Positions 45,054 to 54,430 of a stretch of 64,000 nucleotides of DNA are shown one piece after another (the first letter of the stretch is position 1; each line of letters starts with the position of its first letter). The translations under genes were made by a program, and so were the position numbers. This stretch comes from CAVQHY01 sp963712465 (GTDB lineage Bacteria > Actinomycetota > Thermoleophilia > Gaiellales > Gaiellaceae): the NCBI GenBank assembly GCA_963712465.1, contig CAVQHY010000003.1, positions 1-64,000 of the forward strand. The letters run 5' to 3'. The notes under the pieces are model-generated. The model was not told the DNA's origin. It made no database searches and saw only the letters and a program-made list of their open reading frames with translations.

Positions 45054-45110
45054 GACCGCGGAGTCTAGGCTGCAGCCTCCGGCGCGATCCCGCTCGGTAG
45101 ACTCGGCTCG
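45054..45110. promoter_or_regulatory. Divergent promoters, aminotransferase and fumC
   Basis: TAGACT occurs in both directions: minus 45067-45062, 8 bases before ATG 45053; plus 45098-45103, 7 bases before ATG 45111. Neither start has a ribosome-binding site. Confidence 0.5.
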
Positions 45111-46439
45111 ATGAGCCAGACCGAGCCGAGGGAGCTCTGGGGCGCCGAGACCCGCAAGGCGATCGCCAACTTCCCGGTCTCCGGCGACCCGATCCCCGTG
45201 TCCGTCGCGCGCTGGCTCGGGCGAATCAAGGCGGCGGCCGCGCGTGCGAACGCCGAGCTCGGGCTGCTCGATGCCGAGCTCGCCGAGCGCATCGGCGCAG
45301 CCGGCGACCGTGTCGCCGCCGGGGAGTTCGACGACCAGTTCCCGCTCGACGTGTTCCAGACGGGGTCAGGTACCTCGTCGAACATGAATGCCAACGAGGT
45401 GATCGCGACGCTGGCCGGCGAGGGCGTGCATCCGAACGATCACGTCAACATGGGCCAGTCCTCCAACGACGTCTTCCCGTCGGCCGTGCACCTGGCGGCG
45501 CTCCACGAGCTCACGCAGGACCTTCTGCCCGCGCTCGACCGGCTCGCGAGCTCGCTCCAGGCCAAGGCGACGGAGTTCGACGACGTGGTCAAGTCGGGCC
45601 GAACGCACCTGATGGACGCCGTGCCGGTGACGCTCGGGCAGGAGTTCTCCGGCTATGCGACGCAGGTGCGCCAGGGGATCGCTCGTGTTCAGGCGACGCT
45701 GCCGCGCGTGGGGCAGATCCCCCTGGGAGGCACAGCGGTCGGCACGGGCCTCAACACGCATCCGGAGTTCGCCGCCCGCGTGCGCGAGAAGCTGTCGGCC
45801 GACACGGGGCTCGAGATTCTCCCGCCGGCGGACCCGTTCGAGGCCACCGGTGCGCGGGATGCGCTCGTCGAGGCTTCGGGCGCGCTCAAGGTACTCGCCG
45901 TCTCGCTCACCAAGATCGCGAACGACCTGCGGCTGATGGGCTCGGGCCCGCGTGCCGGGCTCGCCGAGCTCGCGCTCCCCGAGCTGCAGAAGGGAAGCTC
46001 GATCATGCCCGGCAAGGTCAACCCGGTCATTCCCGAGGTCGTAACCCAGGTGTCCGCACAGGTGATCGGAAACGACGCCGCGATCACGGTCGGCGGCCTG
46101 CAGGGGCACTTCGAGCTCAACGTCTTCGTGCCGCTGATCGCCCGCAACCTCCTCGACTCGATCGGTCTTCTCGCGAGCGCGTCGCGGCTCCTGGCCGAAA
46201 AGTGTGTCGACGGCCTTGTCGCGAACCGGGAGACCTGCGAGCGCTACGCCGAGCTCACCCTCTCGGCCGCGACCGCGCTCAACCCCCACATCGGCTACGA
46301 CCTCGCGACCGAGATCGTCAAGGAGGCGGCCGCCACGGGTCGCTCGCTGCGCGAGGTCGCGCGCGAGAAGGGCGTTGACGAGGCGACGCTCGACCACGCG
46401 CTCGACTACCGGGCGATGGCGCGCGGCGGCATCATCTAG
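45111..46439 (+). CDS. fumC: Class II fumarate hydratase
   Basis: 442 residues. It interconverts fumarate and malate in the TCA cycle, iron-free, homotetramer. Active-site pieces: GSGTSSNMNANEV, NMGQSSNDVFPS, SGRTHLMDAVPVTLGQEF and the signature GSSIMPGKVNPVIPE. Length and motif order are normal. ATG 45111 is leaderless by spacing. Confidence 0.96.
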   Translation: MSQTEPRELWGAETRKAIANFPVSGDPIPVSVARWLGRIKAAAARANAELGLLDAELAERIGAAGDRVAAGEFDDQFPLDVFQTGSGTSSNMNANEVIATLAGEGVHPNDHVNMGQSSNDVFPSAVHLAALHELTQDLLPALDRLASSLQAKATEFDDVVKSGRTHLMDAVPVTLGQEFSGYATQVRQGIARVQATLPRVGQIPLGGTAVGTGLNTHPEFAARVREKLSADTGLEILPPADPFEATGARDALVEASGALKVLAVSLTKIANDLRLMGSGPRAGLAELALPELQKGSSIMPGKVNPVIPEVVTQVSAQVIGNDAAITVGGLQGHFELNVFVPLIARNLLDSIGLLASASRLLAEKCVDGLVANRETCERYAELTLSAATALNPHIGYDLATEIVKEAAATGRSLREVAREKGVDEATLDHALDYRAMARGGII

Positions 46440-46507
46440 GTTCCGACGGCGTCCGACTCGGGCTGTACAAGAGAAGCCGTGCGAGGCCTGTGCGGCGGGC
46501 CGCGAAC

Positions 46508-48826
46508 ATGGTGGTCAGGGGGGTTCAGGTGCAGATCCGGGCGTGTGTCGTCATCGCGTTGTCGCTGGTCTTCACGCTCGCGCTCGGCGTCTCGGCGGCG
46601 CGCGCGGCGGACACGATCGACGTCGGTCCCGACTACAACGACGGCAAGCGGCGTCCGCTCGTCGGGGTCCCGCCGCCCGGGATCGCGAGGGCCCAGGCGC
46701 CGGAGGGGAGCGGCTCCGCGCAGTCGGTGCCTCCTCAGGTCGGCGACGTGCGCACGTGGCTCGGTGGTGACGACGTCGCCGGCGTCGACTACCTGAAGGA
46801 TTACGTCCTCCGGGGGATCGGCAACCACGTCGAGGTCTGGACGGCAACGGGCCTCGCCGACGTCGACCCCGACGATCCGGGCGATGACTCGACCGACCTC
46901 GACTTCCTTCCCGGCGACTGCCGCAACGGCGAGCGGACGCAGGTCACCGACGAGCAGATCGCCTACTTCATCGAGCAGTTCGACTCGAACATCTATCCGA
47001 AGGAGTCGCTGGCGTTCAGCGTGCCGCCCGACCGAGACGGAACGAACGCGATCCTGCCCGAGCTCGTCCCCGGCCTCGACTTCACGGGTGAGGGCGACAA
47101 CATCGTCGTGCTCGTCGACAACATCCGCGACGACAACTTCTACGACGTCGGCGACACGCAGAGCCTGCCCTACATCGGCGGGTTCTTCTCCTCGGTCTGG
47201 AACGAGTACTTCGATCGCAACGTGATGACCGTCGACGCGTTCGACTGGATCCACCGCACGGGCGCGAACCCTCCCGACGAGCCCGATCCGGACGACGAAT
47301 GCGCGAGCTCGCCTGCTCGCCCGTTCCTCTACGAGGGGACGTTCGCGCACGAGTTCCAGCACCTGCTCGAGTACTACGCCGATCCCGACGAGCTCCTGTG
47401 GGTGAACGAGGGTCTCTCGGAGTGGGCGATGACGCTGACCGGCTACGTCGACCCGGCGACGCCGATCACGGACGCGGGCTTCAACGCCGAGATCCAGTGC
47501 TTCCTCGGCAACCTCGGCGTCCAGACGCCGGCGAACCCCAACCCGGGCACGGGGGGACCGGAGAACTCGCTCACCGCGTGGGGTGATCAGGGCCAGGGCG
47601 ACGAGATTCTCTGCGACTACGGCGCCGCCTACACCCTGATGGAGATGCTGGCCGGCCGGTACGGGACGCAGTTCATGTCCGCCCTCCACCGCGGTGAGGG
47701 GAACGGCTTCGCCGGCCTCGACGAGGCGCTCGACGCGGTGGGCGTGCCCCAGCCCGCGCTCGAGGTCGTCCACGACTGGGCGGCGATGGTCGCGCTCGAC
47801 GCGCTGCTCGACGGCGGGACGAGACTCGTGGGCGGACACGACCGCCGCTACACGACGCCGACGCTCGACGCGGCGATCAACTGGGACACGACCGACGCCT
47901 ACTCCACGTCGGGCGCGCCGCCCAACGGGGCCGACTACGTGCGCCTCCGCGACGCGTCCGGCTATCTGAGATCGTCGCGGATCCGGTCGATCGAGTTCGA
48001 GGGCGCTCCGGAGCTTCCGCCGGTGCCGGTGGAGTGGACTGTCGATCCGGCGCCTCCCGAAACGACGGACGGCCTCGGGTGCGAGGAGCGGGGCGCAACG
48101 GTTGCCGACCCCGCGTTCGCGTCGGGCTGTGCGCCGAATCTCGACCGGGCGATCGTCTACGAGGTGAATGTTCCCACGGGCGACCCGACGCTCACGTTCC
48201 GGACGCTCTTCCAGACGGAGGACCTGTTCGACTTCGGTTTCGTCCAGATCTCGACCGATGGCGGCGAGACGTACACGAGCCTCGGGAACGAGCTGACCAC
48301 GAGCGACGCCGACCCGACGGCGATTCCGCTTGTGCAAGACAGCCTACCCGGCCTGAATGGAGATTCGGGTGGCTGGGTCGAGACCTCGTTCGACCTCCAG
48401 GCGTACGCTGGCCAGCCGGTCCTGCTCGCGTTTCGCTACGTCACGGACTCCTCGGTGGACGGGGCGGGGTGGTGGATCGACGACGTCGCGGTCGGTGGCG
48501 AGGCGCTCGCCGACGGCGCGTCTCTCGACGGCTGGCGGTCGCCGACGGAGATCCGTCCGGTGCCGGTGACCGGCTGGACGGTCCAGCTCGTCGCGTACTC
48601 GACCAGGCGCGTTCGCGACCGCCCGCTCGTCCCGGCCTTCGTCACGAGGCTTCGGCTCGACGGGGACTTCCGCGGTGCGATGGACAGATTCAAGGTGCTC
48701 ACCCGGCTCGGCCCGTTCGCCGACGTGGTCGCAGCGATCGTGACCTACGACGAGCCGACGGAGGCAGGCGCGCAGTATGCTCCGTACACGTTGAGAATCA
48801 ACGGCGTGCTTCAGCCGGGGGGCTGA
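46508..48826 (+). CDS. Secreted HExxH metalloprotease-like protein (M6/immune-inhibitor-A-like)
   Basis: About 772 residues. Signal peptide in the first 35 residues (CVVIALSLVFTLALGVSAARA). The zinc site is FAHEFQHLLEYY (HExxH) near residue 285, followed by WVNEGLSEWAM, whose Glu is the likely third ligand (gluzincin-like). The C-terminal third is beta-rich with TFRTLFQTEDLFDFGFVQIS and VLLAFRYVTDSSVDGAGWWI, as in immune inhibitor A-type domains. Probably an extracellular peptidase. Start is ATG 46508 or GTG 46529. A strong hairpin follows the stop. Confidence 0.78.
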   Translation: MVVRGVQVQIRACVVIALSLVFTLALGVSAARAADTIDVGPDYNDGKRRPLVGVPPPGIARAQAPEGSGSAQSVPPQVGDVRTWLGGDDVAGVDYLKDYVLRGIGNHVEVWTATGLADVDPDDPGDDSTDLDFLPGDCRNGERTQVTDEQIAYFIEQFDSNIYPKESLAFSVPPDRDGTNAILPELVPGLDFTGEGDNIVVLVDNIRDDNFYDVGDTQSLPYIGGFFSSVWNEYFDRNVMTVDAFDWIHRTGANPPDEPDPDDECASSPARPFLYEGTFAHEFQHLLEYYADPDELLWVNEGLSEWAMTLTGYVDPATPITDAGFNAEIQCFLGNLGVQTPANPNPGTGGPENSLTAWGDQGQGDEILCDYGAAYTLMEMLAGRYGTQFMSALHRGEGNGFAGLDEALDAVGVPQPALEVVHDWAAMVALDALLDGGTRLVGGHDRRYTTPTLDAAINWDTTDAYSTSGAPPNGADYVRLRDASGYLRSSRIRSIEFEGAPELPPVPVEWTVDPAPPETTDGLGCEERGATVADPAFASGCAPNLDRAIVYEVNVPTGDPTLTFRTLFQTEDLFDFGFVQISTDGGETYTSLGNELTTSDADPTAIPLVQDSLPGLNGDSGGWVETSFDLQAYAGQPVLLAFRYVTDSSVDGAGWWIDDVAVGGEALADGASLDGWRSPTEIRPVPVTGWTVQLVAYSTRRVRDRPLVPAFVTRLRLDGDFRGAMDRFKVLTRLGPFADVVAAIVTYDEPTEAGAQYAPYTLRINGVLQPGG

Positions 48827-48846
48827 GGCGCGGCGAAGTGACGCGC

Positions 48847-48880
48847 GGGAGAGGGGCTTCGCTGACCGGGCCCCTCTCCC
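48847..48880. terminator. Bidirectional hairpin terminator
   Basis: Perfect 11-base stem GGGAGAGGGGC / GCCCCTCTCCC with a 12-base loop, followed by ATGTTT. It lies between the protease gene and the convergent lipA end. Confidence 0.75.
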
Positions 48881-48913
48881 ATGTTTCGGGAAGTACGGGC
48901 GAGGCGAGCCCCC

Positions 48914-49831
48914 CTACAGGTCTGCTGCGCCCCGCCCGACGGCGGCGTGCTTCTGCTCGTCGGCGCGATAGCTCGAGCGTACGAGCGGCCCAGAGAACAC
49001 CGAGCCGAACCCCATCGCCTCGCCCTGCTCGCGAAGCCGGCGAAACTCGTCCGGGTGCACCCAGCGATCGATCGGGATGTGCCTCGACGACGGCTGAAGG
49101 TACTGACCGATCGTGACGACGTCCACGCCGTGCGCGCGCAGGTCGCGCATCGTCTCGACGACCTCGTCGTTCGTCTCCCCGAGACCGACGATGAGCCCCG
49201 ACTTCGTCAGCACCGGGTAGTCGGCGATCTCCTTGGCCCGCTCGAGCAGCTCGAGCGCACCGTCGTAGGAGGCTTTGGCGCCGCGCATGCTCCGGTGCAG
49301 TCGGCGTACGGTCTCGATGTTGTGGTTGAAGACCTCCGGCCGGGCGCCGAGCACCGTCCGTAGGGCATCCTCCTCGACTCCGAGGAAGTCCGGGGTGAGG
49401 ACCTCGATCGAGGCGTCCGGGAGCTTCGCCTTAACCGCCCGGATCGTCGCCGCGTAGTGGGCCGCGCCCCGGTCGGGGAGGTCGTCGCGGTCGACCGATG
49501 TGACGACGACGTGGGCAAGCTCCATCTGCGACGCCGCCTGGGCGAGGCGAAGGGGCTCCAGCGGGTCGGGTGGATGCTCGGGGCGTCCCGAGTTCACGAA
49601 GCAGTAGCGGCAGGCACGCGTACACGTGTCGCCGAGGATCTGGAACGTCGCCGTGCCGCGGCCCCAGCATTCGGAGATGTTGGGGCAGCGGGCCTCCTCG
49701 CAGATCGTGTGGAGTCGCTGCCCGTGGATGAGCTCGCGTACCTCCAGGTAACGCGTACCCGCGCTGGGGGCCCGCACCTTCATCCACTCGGGACGGCGGG
49801 GCCTATCTGCTACCGGCGGCGATGCGCTCAT
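48914..49831 (-). CDS. lipA: Lipoyl synthase
   Basis: 305-residue radical-SAM enzyme that inserts two sulfurs into octanoyl groups on the E2 lipoyl domain. Both clusters are visible: auxiliary cluster ligands in CEEARCPNISECW and radical SAM motif CTRACRYC. The C-terminal RSSY supplies the serine ligand of the auxiliary cluster. It overlaps lipB by 29 bases and is the last gene of the 2-oxoacid dehydrogenase operon, so cofactor assembly is co-expressed with its target. Confidence 0.97.
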   Translation of the reverse strand: MSASPPVADRPRRPEWMKVRAPSAGTRYLEVRELIHGQRLHTICEEARCPNISECWGRGTATFQILGDTCTRACRYCFVNSGRPEHPPDPLEPLRLAQAASQMELAHVVVTSVDRDDLPDRGAAHYAATIRAVKAKLPDASIEVLTPDFLGVEEDALRTVLGARPEVFNHNIETVRRLHRSMRGAKASYDGALELLERAKEIADYPVLTKSGLIVGLGETNDEVVETMRDLRAHGVDVVTIGQYLQPSSRHIPIDRWVHPDEFRRLREQGEAMGFGSVFSGPLVRSSYRADEQKHAAVGRGAADL

Positions 49832-50522
49832 GGACGGGTTGACTCCAGAGCCCCGCGCCTTCGTCCGCAGGGAGCTCGTCGAGACGCAGACTAAAGACCT
49901 CCTCGAGGGCCACGACGGCCTTCGGTCGCACCTCCTCCACGGAGACTGGCCGGTCGAGCTCGGCCGTTAGGGTCGTGAACTCCGCCTCGTCGAGACCGCA
50001 GGCGGTGATCCACCTGCTGAACGGGGCCGGATCGAGGTCGACGTTCAGGGCGAAGCCGTGGGTCGTCACCCAGCGCGACACGTGGACGCCGATCGAGGCG
50101 ATCTTTCTGGGCGGATCGCCGGCCCACACGCCTGTCAGGCCGTCGAGCCGCCGACCCTCGACGCCGAAGGGAGCGAGCGTGCCGATGACGGATTCCTCGA
50201 GGTCGCGGCAGTAGCGCCTGACGTCGCGGCCGTGGCGGTTCAGGTCGAGGATCGGGTAGCAGACGAGCTGGCCGGGAGCGTGGTAGGTGGATTTCCCACC
50301 CCGGTCGGTCTCGACGATCTCCACGTCGGCACCCTCGGGAAGATGAAGCTCGCCGTCCTCGGTCCGCCGGCCCGTCGTGATCACGGGAGGGTGCTCGAGC
50401 AACAGGATCGTGTCGGGAATGGCCCCCTGGGAGACCGCGCCCGCGAGGGCGCGCTGGAGCTCGAAGGCGTCCCGGTAGGGCGTGGCGCCGAGGTTGAGCA
50501 CGTAGCCGGGACGGGCGTTCAT
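49803..50522 (-). CDS. lipB: Octanoyltransferase
   Basis: 239 residues from ATG 50522. Moves octanoate from acyl carrier protein to lipoyl domains. Motifs: RGGKSTYHAPGQLVCYPI, RKIASIGVHVSRWVTTHG (catalytic Lys) and ITACGLDEAE with the catalytic Cys. A 28-base gap separates it from the E2 gene; an earlier start at 50567 would overlap E2 and is less likely. Confidence 0.95.
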   Translation of the reverse strand: MNARPGYVLNLGATPYRDAFELQRALAGAVSQGAIPDTILLLEHPPVITTGRRTEDGELHLPEGADVEIVETDRGGKSTYHAPGQLVCYPILDLNRHGRDVRRYCRDLEESVIGTLAPFGVEGRRLDGLTGVWAGDPPRKIASIGVHVSRWVTTHGFALNVDLDPAPFSRWITACGLDEAEFTTLTAELDRPVSVEEVRPKAVVALEEVFSLRLDELPADEGAGLWSQPVHERIAAGSR

Positions 50523-50550
50523 CTCCTGCCGGGTCGGAGCGTAGCGAGAC

Positions 50551-52023
50551 TCAGTAGGACGACTCATCCCAGGTCTCGAGCGCCGCCTTCAGGTCGCGCA
50601 TGAACTGCCCTGCGTACGCGCCATCGACGAGTCGGTGGTCGAACGCGAGACAGAGGTTCATGATCGGCCGGATCGCGATCACGTCGTTGCCGTGCTCGTC
50701 CTCGATGACGACGGGCCGCTTGACCATCGCCGCAGTGTCGAGGATCCCCACCTGCGGCTGGGAGATGATCGGCGTGCCGATGATCTCGCCGTACCCGCCG
50801 GGGTTCGTGATCGTGAACGTGCCGCCCTGGACGTCGTCGGGAAGGAGCTTCTTCGTGCGGGCGCGGTCGGCGAGGTCCTGGATCGCCCGCGCGATGCCGA
50901 GGAGGTTTCGGTCCTCCGCGTTCTTGATCACGGGCACGATCAGGCCCTTGCCGTCCTCGAGCGCGACGGCGATGCCGAGGTTGACGTAGCTTCGCACGAC
51001 GATCTGGTCGCCGCGGATCTCCGAGTTGAGCCACGGCCAGCGCGAAAGCGCCTCGACGGCCGCGCGGGCGACGAACGCGAGGAGGGTCAGCTTGACGCCG
51101 TGGCGCTCCTCGTACTCTCCCTTCAGCCCCGTGCGGATGGAGACGACCTTCGACATGTCGACCTCGAAGACGGTGGTCACGTGGGCCGACGTGTCGAGTG
51201 ACCGCCGCATGTGCTCGGCGATACCCTTGCGCATCGGGGTCATCGGCTCGAAGGTCTCCCCTGCTTCGGCGGCGACCGGCTCGGGCACCACGGGCGGTTC
51301 GGGAGGCGCAGGCGGCGTCGGAGCCGGGACCGAGGCGGGCTCAGGCGCAGGAGGTGCGGCGGGAGCGGGAGCCGCAGCGGGAGCCGTCGTTTCGGTGGCG
51401 GGGGGTACCGGGATGGGCGGAGCGACCGGGGCGATGCCAGAGCGCTCGATGTGCTCGAGGATGTCCTTCTTCGTGACCCGGCCGCCTCGTCCCGTGCCGG
51501 GTATCGAGCCGACATCGACTCCGTGCTCGGCGGCAATGCGTGCGACGACCGGAGACACGAACCGCGCGGCGACCGACTCGGGCCTCCCGTTGCCCCCGGA
51601 ATCCGGTGAGGGGGCCTGAGCGGGAGTCGAGGGCTGGGTGGGAGCGGCTATCGGTTGCGCAGGAGTCGGCTCGGGAGGGGTAGTCGGCTCGGGCGGGGCG
51701 ACCTCGTCGCGCTGGGGGGTCGGCTCGGGCTCTGCGATCGGAACGACCGGCGTGCTCCCACCCGAGACCCCCCCACCCGGAGAGATCAGGGCGATCGTGG
51801 TTCCGACCGTCACCGTCTCGCCCTCCTGGGCGAGGATCTGCATGACGACCCCCGAGACGGGGCTCGGCACCTCGGTGTCGACCTTGTCGGTGGAGATCTC
51901 GAGCAGCGCCTCGTCGGCCAGGACGCTCTCGCCCGTGGCCTTGAGCCACCTCGTGATCGTTCCTTCCGAGACGGACACGCCCATCTGGGGCATGACGACT
52001 TCGACGGCGGTTTCCGTAGCCAC
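50551..52023 (-). CDS. 2-oxoacid dehydrogenase E2, dihydrolipoyl acyltransferase
   Basis: 490 residues. Residues 1 to 80 form one lipoyl domain with the target Lys in EISTDKVDTEV. Residues 150 to 190 are the E1/E3-binding domain (FVSPVVARIAAEHGVDVGSI). The catalytic domain from about 265 ends in the active-site FDHRLVDGAYAGQF (HxxxDG). Two long Pro-Ala-Glu linkers join them. GTG 52023 start. Substrate may be pyruvate or branched-chain 2-oxoacids; sequence alone does not decide. Confidence 0.93.
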   Translation of the reverse strand: MATETAVEVVMPQMGVSVSEGTITRWLKATGESVLADEALLEISTDKVDTEVPSPVSGVVMQILAQEGETVTVGTTIALISPGGGVSGGSTPVVPIAEPEPTPQRDEVAPPEPTTPPEPTPAQPIAAPTQPSTPAQAPSPDSGGNGRPESVAARFVSPVVARIAAEHGVDVGSIPGTGRGGRVTKKDILEHIERSGIAPVAPPIPVPPATETTAPAAAPAPAAPPAPEPASVPAPTPPAPPEPPVVPEPVAAEAGETFEPMTPMRKGIAEHMRRSLDTSAHVTTVFEVDMSKVVSIRTGLKGEYEERHGVKLTLLAFVARAAVEALSRWPWLNSEIRGDQIVVRSYVNLGIAVALEDGKGLIVPVIKNAEDRNLLGIARAIQDLADRARTKKLLPDDVQGGTFTITNPGGYGEIIGTPIISQPQVGILDTAAMVKRPVVIEDEHGNDVIAIRPIMNLCLAFDHRLVDGAYAGQFMRDLKAALETWDESSY

Positions 52024-52032
52024 AGGGTCTCC

Positions 52033-53010
52033 TTAGTAGTCGGCGAGCTCTTTCAGCACGGCGAGGACGTCTTCCGTCTGGGGAATGAACTTCTTCTCGA
52101 GCGTGGGCGCGAACGGGACCGGCGTGTCGGGAGCAGTGAGCCGGCGCACGGGCGCGTCGAGGTGCTCGAAGGCCTCCTCGGCGATCGTGGCGGCGATCTC
52201 GGCGCCGAAGCCTGCGGTACGCGTGTCCTCGTGGAGGACCAGCACGCGTGACGTCTTCACAACCGAGGCGAGGACGGCCTCACGGTCCCAGGGGAGCACG
52301 GAGCGAAGATCGACGATCTCGACTGAGACGTCGAGCTCGGTGTCGGCGCGTGCGGCCGCCTCGGCGGCGGTCCATACCATCGCGCCCCAGGTGACGATGG
52401 TGATGTCGGCGCCCGCGCGGTGGATCCTGGCCTCGCCGATCGGGATCGCGTAGCGATCCTCCGGCACGTCTCCCTTGATCCGCCGGTAGAGGTGCTTGTG
52501 CTCGAAGAACAACACCGGGTTTGGGTCGGCGATCGCGCTCGCGAGCAGCCCCTTGGCGTCCGCGGGGGTTGCAGGGCACACGCACTTGAGACCGGGGATG
52601 TGCGCGAAGCTCGACTCGGGGTTTTGCGAGTGGAACGGCCCCCCGGAGAAGCCTCCGCCCGACGGCAGGCGCACGACGATCGGCACGGGTGTCCCAGCTC
52701 GGAAGTGCTGCTTCGCGGCGACGGTGACGAGGTGGTCCCACGCGCAAGACACGAAGTCGGCGAACTGCATCTCCGCGACGGGTCGCATGCCGACGAGCGC
52801 GGCGCCCGTGCAGGCGCCGACGATCGCCGTCTCGGCGAGCGGTGCGTCGATCACGCGCCAAGGCCCGAACTCCTCCTGAAAACCCTGTGTCACCTTGAAA
52901 GCACCGCCGTACACGCCGACGTCCTCTCCGATCAGGAAAACGCGCTTGTCTCGCCGCATCTCCTGCCGGAGCCCGTCCGAGATCGCCTGCAGATACGTCG
53001 TGGTCGGCAA
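52033..53010 (-). CDS. 2-oxoacid dehydrogenase E1 component, beta subunit
   Basis: 325 residues. TTG 53010 starts 5 bases after the E1-alpha stop. Landmarks: LIGEDVGVYGGAFKVTQGF, DAPLAETAIVGACTGAAL, FADFVSCAWDHLV and VDLRSVLPWDREAVLASV. It forms the alpha2beta2 thiamine-diphosphate enzyme with the upstream subunit. Confidence 0.93.
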   Translation of the reverse strand: MPTTTYLQAISDGLRQEMRRDKRVFLIGEDVGVYGGAFKVTQGFQEEFGPWRVIDAPLAETAIVGACTGAALVGMRPVAEMQFADFVSCAWDHLVTVAAKQHFRAGTPVPIVVRLPSGGGFSGGPFHSQNPESSFAHIPGLKCVCPATPADAKGLLASAIADPNPVLFFEHKHLYRRIKGDVPEDRYAIPIGEARIHRAGADITIVTWGAMVWTAAEAAARADTELDVSVEIVDLRSVLPWDREAVLASVVKTSRVLVLHEDTRTAGFGAEIAATIAEEAFEHLDAPVRRLTAPDTPVPFAPTLEKKFIPQTEDVLAVLKELADY

Positions 53011-53015
53011 ATGCG

Positions 53016-54062
53016 TTATCGGTGGTGGGGGGTGTCGAGCTCGTCGGGCTGGGCGTACACGCTGGCCTCGAGGCCGGCCGGGTCGGGCTCGGCGCTCTGC
53101 TCGGCCCGCGCGACCGCGTCCGCCAGCGTCTTCTTCACCGCAGACCGGAGGTCGTCCTCCTGGGCGTCGGTCAGCCCGGCGTTCGTACGCAGCCAGGATC
53201 GAAAGCGCTCGATCGGGTCGCGCTTCGCCCACTCCTCGAACAGCTCGCGCGGTACGTAGGAGGCGTCGTCGTGGACGGCGTGACCTTCCATCCGAAGCGT
53301 TACGCATTCCACGAGCGTCGGCCCCCCGCCCGAGCGCGCCTTCTCGATTGCGCGGCGCGCCTCCCGGAACACGGCGAGGACGTCCGTCCCGTCGACGACG
53401 ACACCCTCGAAGCCGTAGGCCTCGGCACGGTCGGCGACGTGATCGCACGCGTACTCGAGATGGCCGGGGGTCGAGTAGGCCCACTGGTTGTTGTCGCAGA
53501 CGAACACGGCCGGAAGTCGGCGGACGCCCGCCAGGTTCATCGCCTCGTGGGCATCGCCCCGGGCGGAGGCGCCCTCGCCGAACCAGCCGACGGCGACACG
53601 CGGCTCTTCGCGGATTCGAAACGCGAGCGCGCAGCCGACCGCGACAGGGAGCATCGCGGGGAGGTGGCTGACCATTGCGATGTTGCCGACGGCCATGTCC
53701 CCGAGGTGCACGTTGCCGTCGCGTCCTCGCGTCGTCCCGTCCTCACGGCCCATGTACTGCGCGATGATCCGCCACGGCTCGATCCCACGAACGATGTGGA
53801 CGCCCAGGTCGCGCTGCGTCGGGCACGCGAGGTCGTCGGGATGGAGGGCGGTGGCGACTCCGACGGCGGCGGCCTCGTTTCCCCTTCCCGTGTAGAAGCT
53901 CCCGGGGATCTTCCCCTGCTTGTAGAGGATGTGGCCGCGCTCCTCGACGCCGCGCGTGAGGAGCATGTCCCGGTAGACGGTGAGAAGATCCTCGCGATCG
54001 AGGCCCGCCTGCCTGACCTCGCTCAGCGAGTTGACCGGGTCTGCTTCCCGGACGACTGCCAT
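53016..54062 (-). CDS. 2-oxoacid dehydrogenase E1 component, alpha subunit
   Basis: 348 residues from ATG 54062. The thiamine-diphosphate motif is GEGASARGDAHEAMNLA followed by VCDNNQWAYST; also TQRDLGVHIVRG and GRDGNVHLGD. The C-terminal TPHHR is encoded by a G-rich repeat copy. First gene of a five-gene operon (E1-alpha, E1-beta, E2, lipB, lipA). ATG lies 7 bases after TACAGT, a leaderless-type start. No E3 is next to it. Confidence 0.92.
   Translation of the reverse strand: MAVVREADPVNSLSEVRQAGLDREDLLTVYRDMLLTRGVEERGHILYKQGKIPGSFYTGRGNEAAAVGVATALHPDDLACPTQRDLGVHIVRGIEPWRIIAQYMGREDGTTRGRDGNVHLGDMAVGNIAMVSHLPAMLPVAVGCALAFRIREEPRVAVGWFGEGASARGDAHEAMNLAGVRRLPAVFVCDNNQWAYSTPGHLEYACDHVADRAEAYGFEGVVVDGTDVLAVFREARRAIEKARSGGGPTLVECVTLRMEGHAVHDDASYVPRELFEEWAKRDPIERFRSWLRTNAGLTDAQEDDLRSAVKKTLADAVARAEQSAEPDPAGLEASVYAQPDELDTPHHR
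53021..53034. repeat. G-rich repeat, copy 4 (end of E1-alpha)
   Basis: Plus-strand GGTGGTGGGGGGTG, sharing the core of the three copies in the nuo operon. It overlaps the last codons of the E1-alpha gene. Confidence 0.45.
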
Positions 54063-54100
54063 CGCTCTCACTGTACACCCGACCTGTACGCTCAAACCCC
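54063..54100. promoter_or_regulatory. Divergent promoters, E1-alpha operon and zinc-ribbon gene
   Basis: Minus TACAGT (54075-54070), 7 bases before ATG 54062; plus TACGCT (54087-54092), 8 bases before GTG 54101. On the minus strand GTACAG occurs twice, 14 bases apart, which could be an operator. Confidence 0.5.
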
Positions 54101-54379
54101 GTGGGACGGGCTTCTGACTGGCTCCGCGAGGAGCGGCGCAAGACCCTCGGAGACTGGTGCGCGTTCTGCCTGGAATGTGGCCATGCGCAGAGGTACTTCG
54201 ACGCCTCGGAGCTCGAGCTCCCGTCGAGGTGCCCGACGTGCGGCGGCGAGATGCGAAGCCGCTGCTCCGCTTGCGGGGCGCGTTTCAGCTCCGCGTTCGC
54301 CGTCGATTGCGAGGGCTGCGGCGAAGCGTTGCGCTCGCCGACGCAGTTCGGCGTACCCATCCGCAAGCGTGGCCGGTGA
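54101..54379 (+). CDS. Small zinc-ribbon protein
   Basis: 92 residues. Four CxxC knuckles in order: CAFC, CPTC, CSAC and CEGC, enough for two zinc ribbons, preceded by a basic helix (DWLREERRKTLGDW). It ends in a short basic tail (IRKRGR). No specific family is recognised; such proteins often bind nucleic acid or act as adaptors. Shares a 38-base divergent promoter with the E1/E2 operon. Confidence 0.7.
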   Translation: MGRASDWLREERRKTLGDWCAFCLECGHAQRYFDASELELPSRCPTCGGEMRSRCSACGARFSSAFAVDCEGCGEALRSPTQFGVPIRKRGR

Positions 54380-54430
54380 GTCCAACCACGCCGATCGCAA
54401 GGCCGCGCGACGCGAACGTGACGGCGGAGG

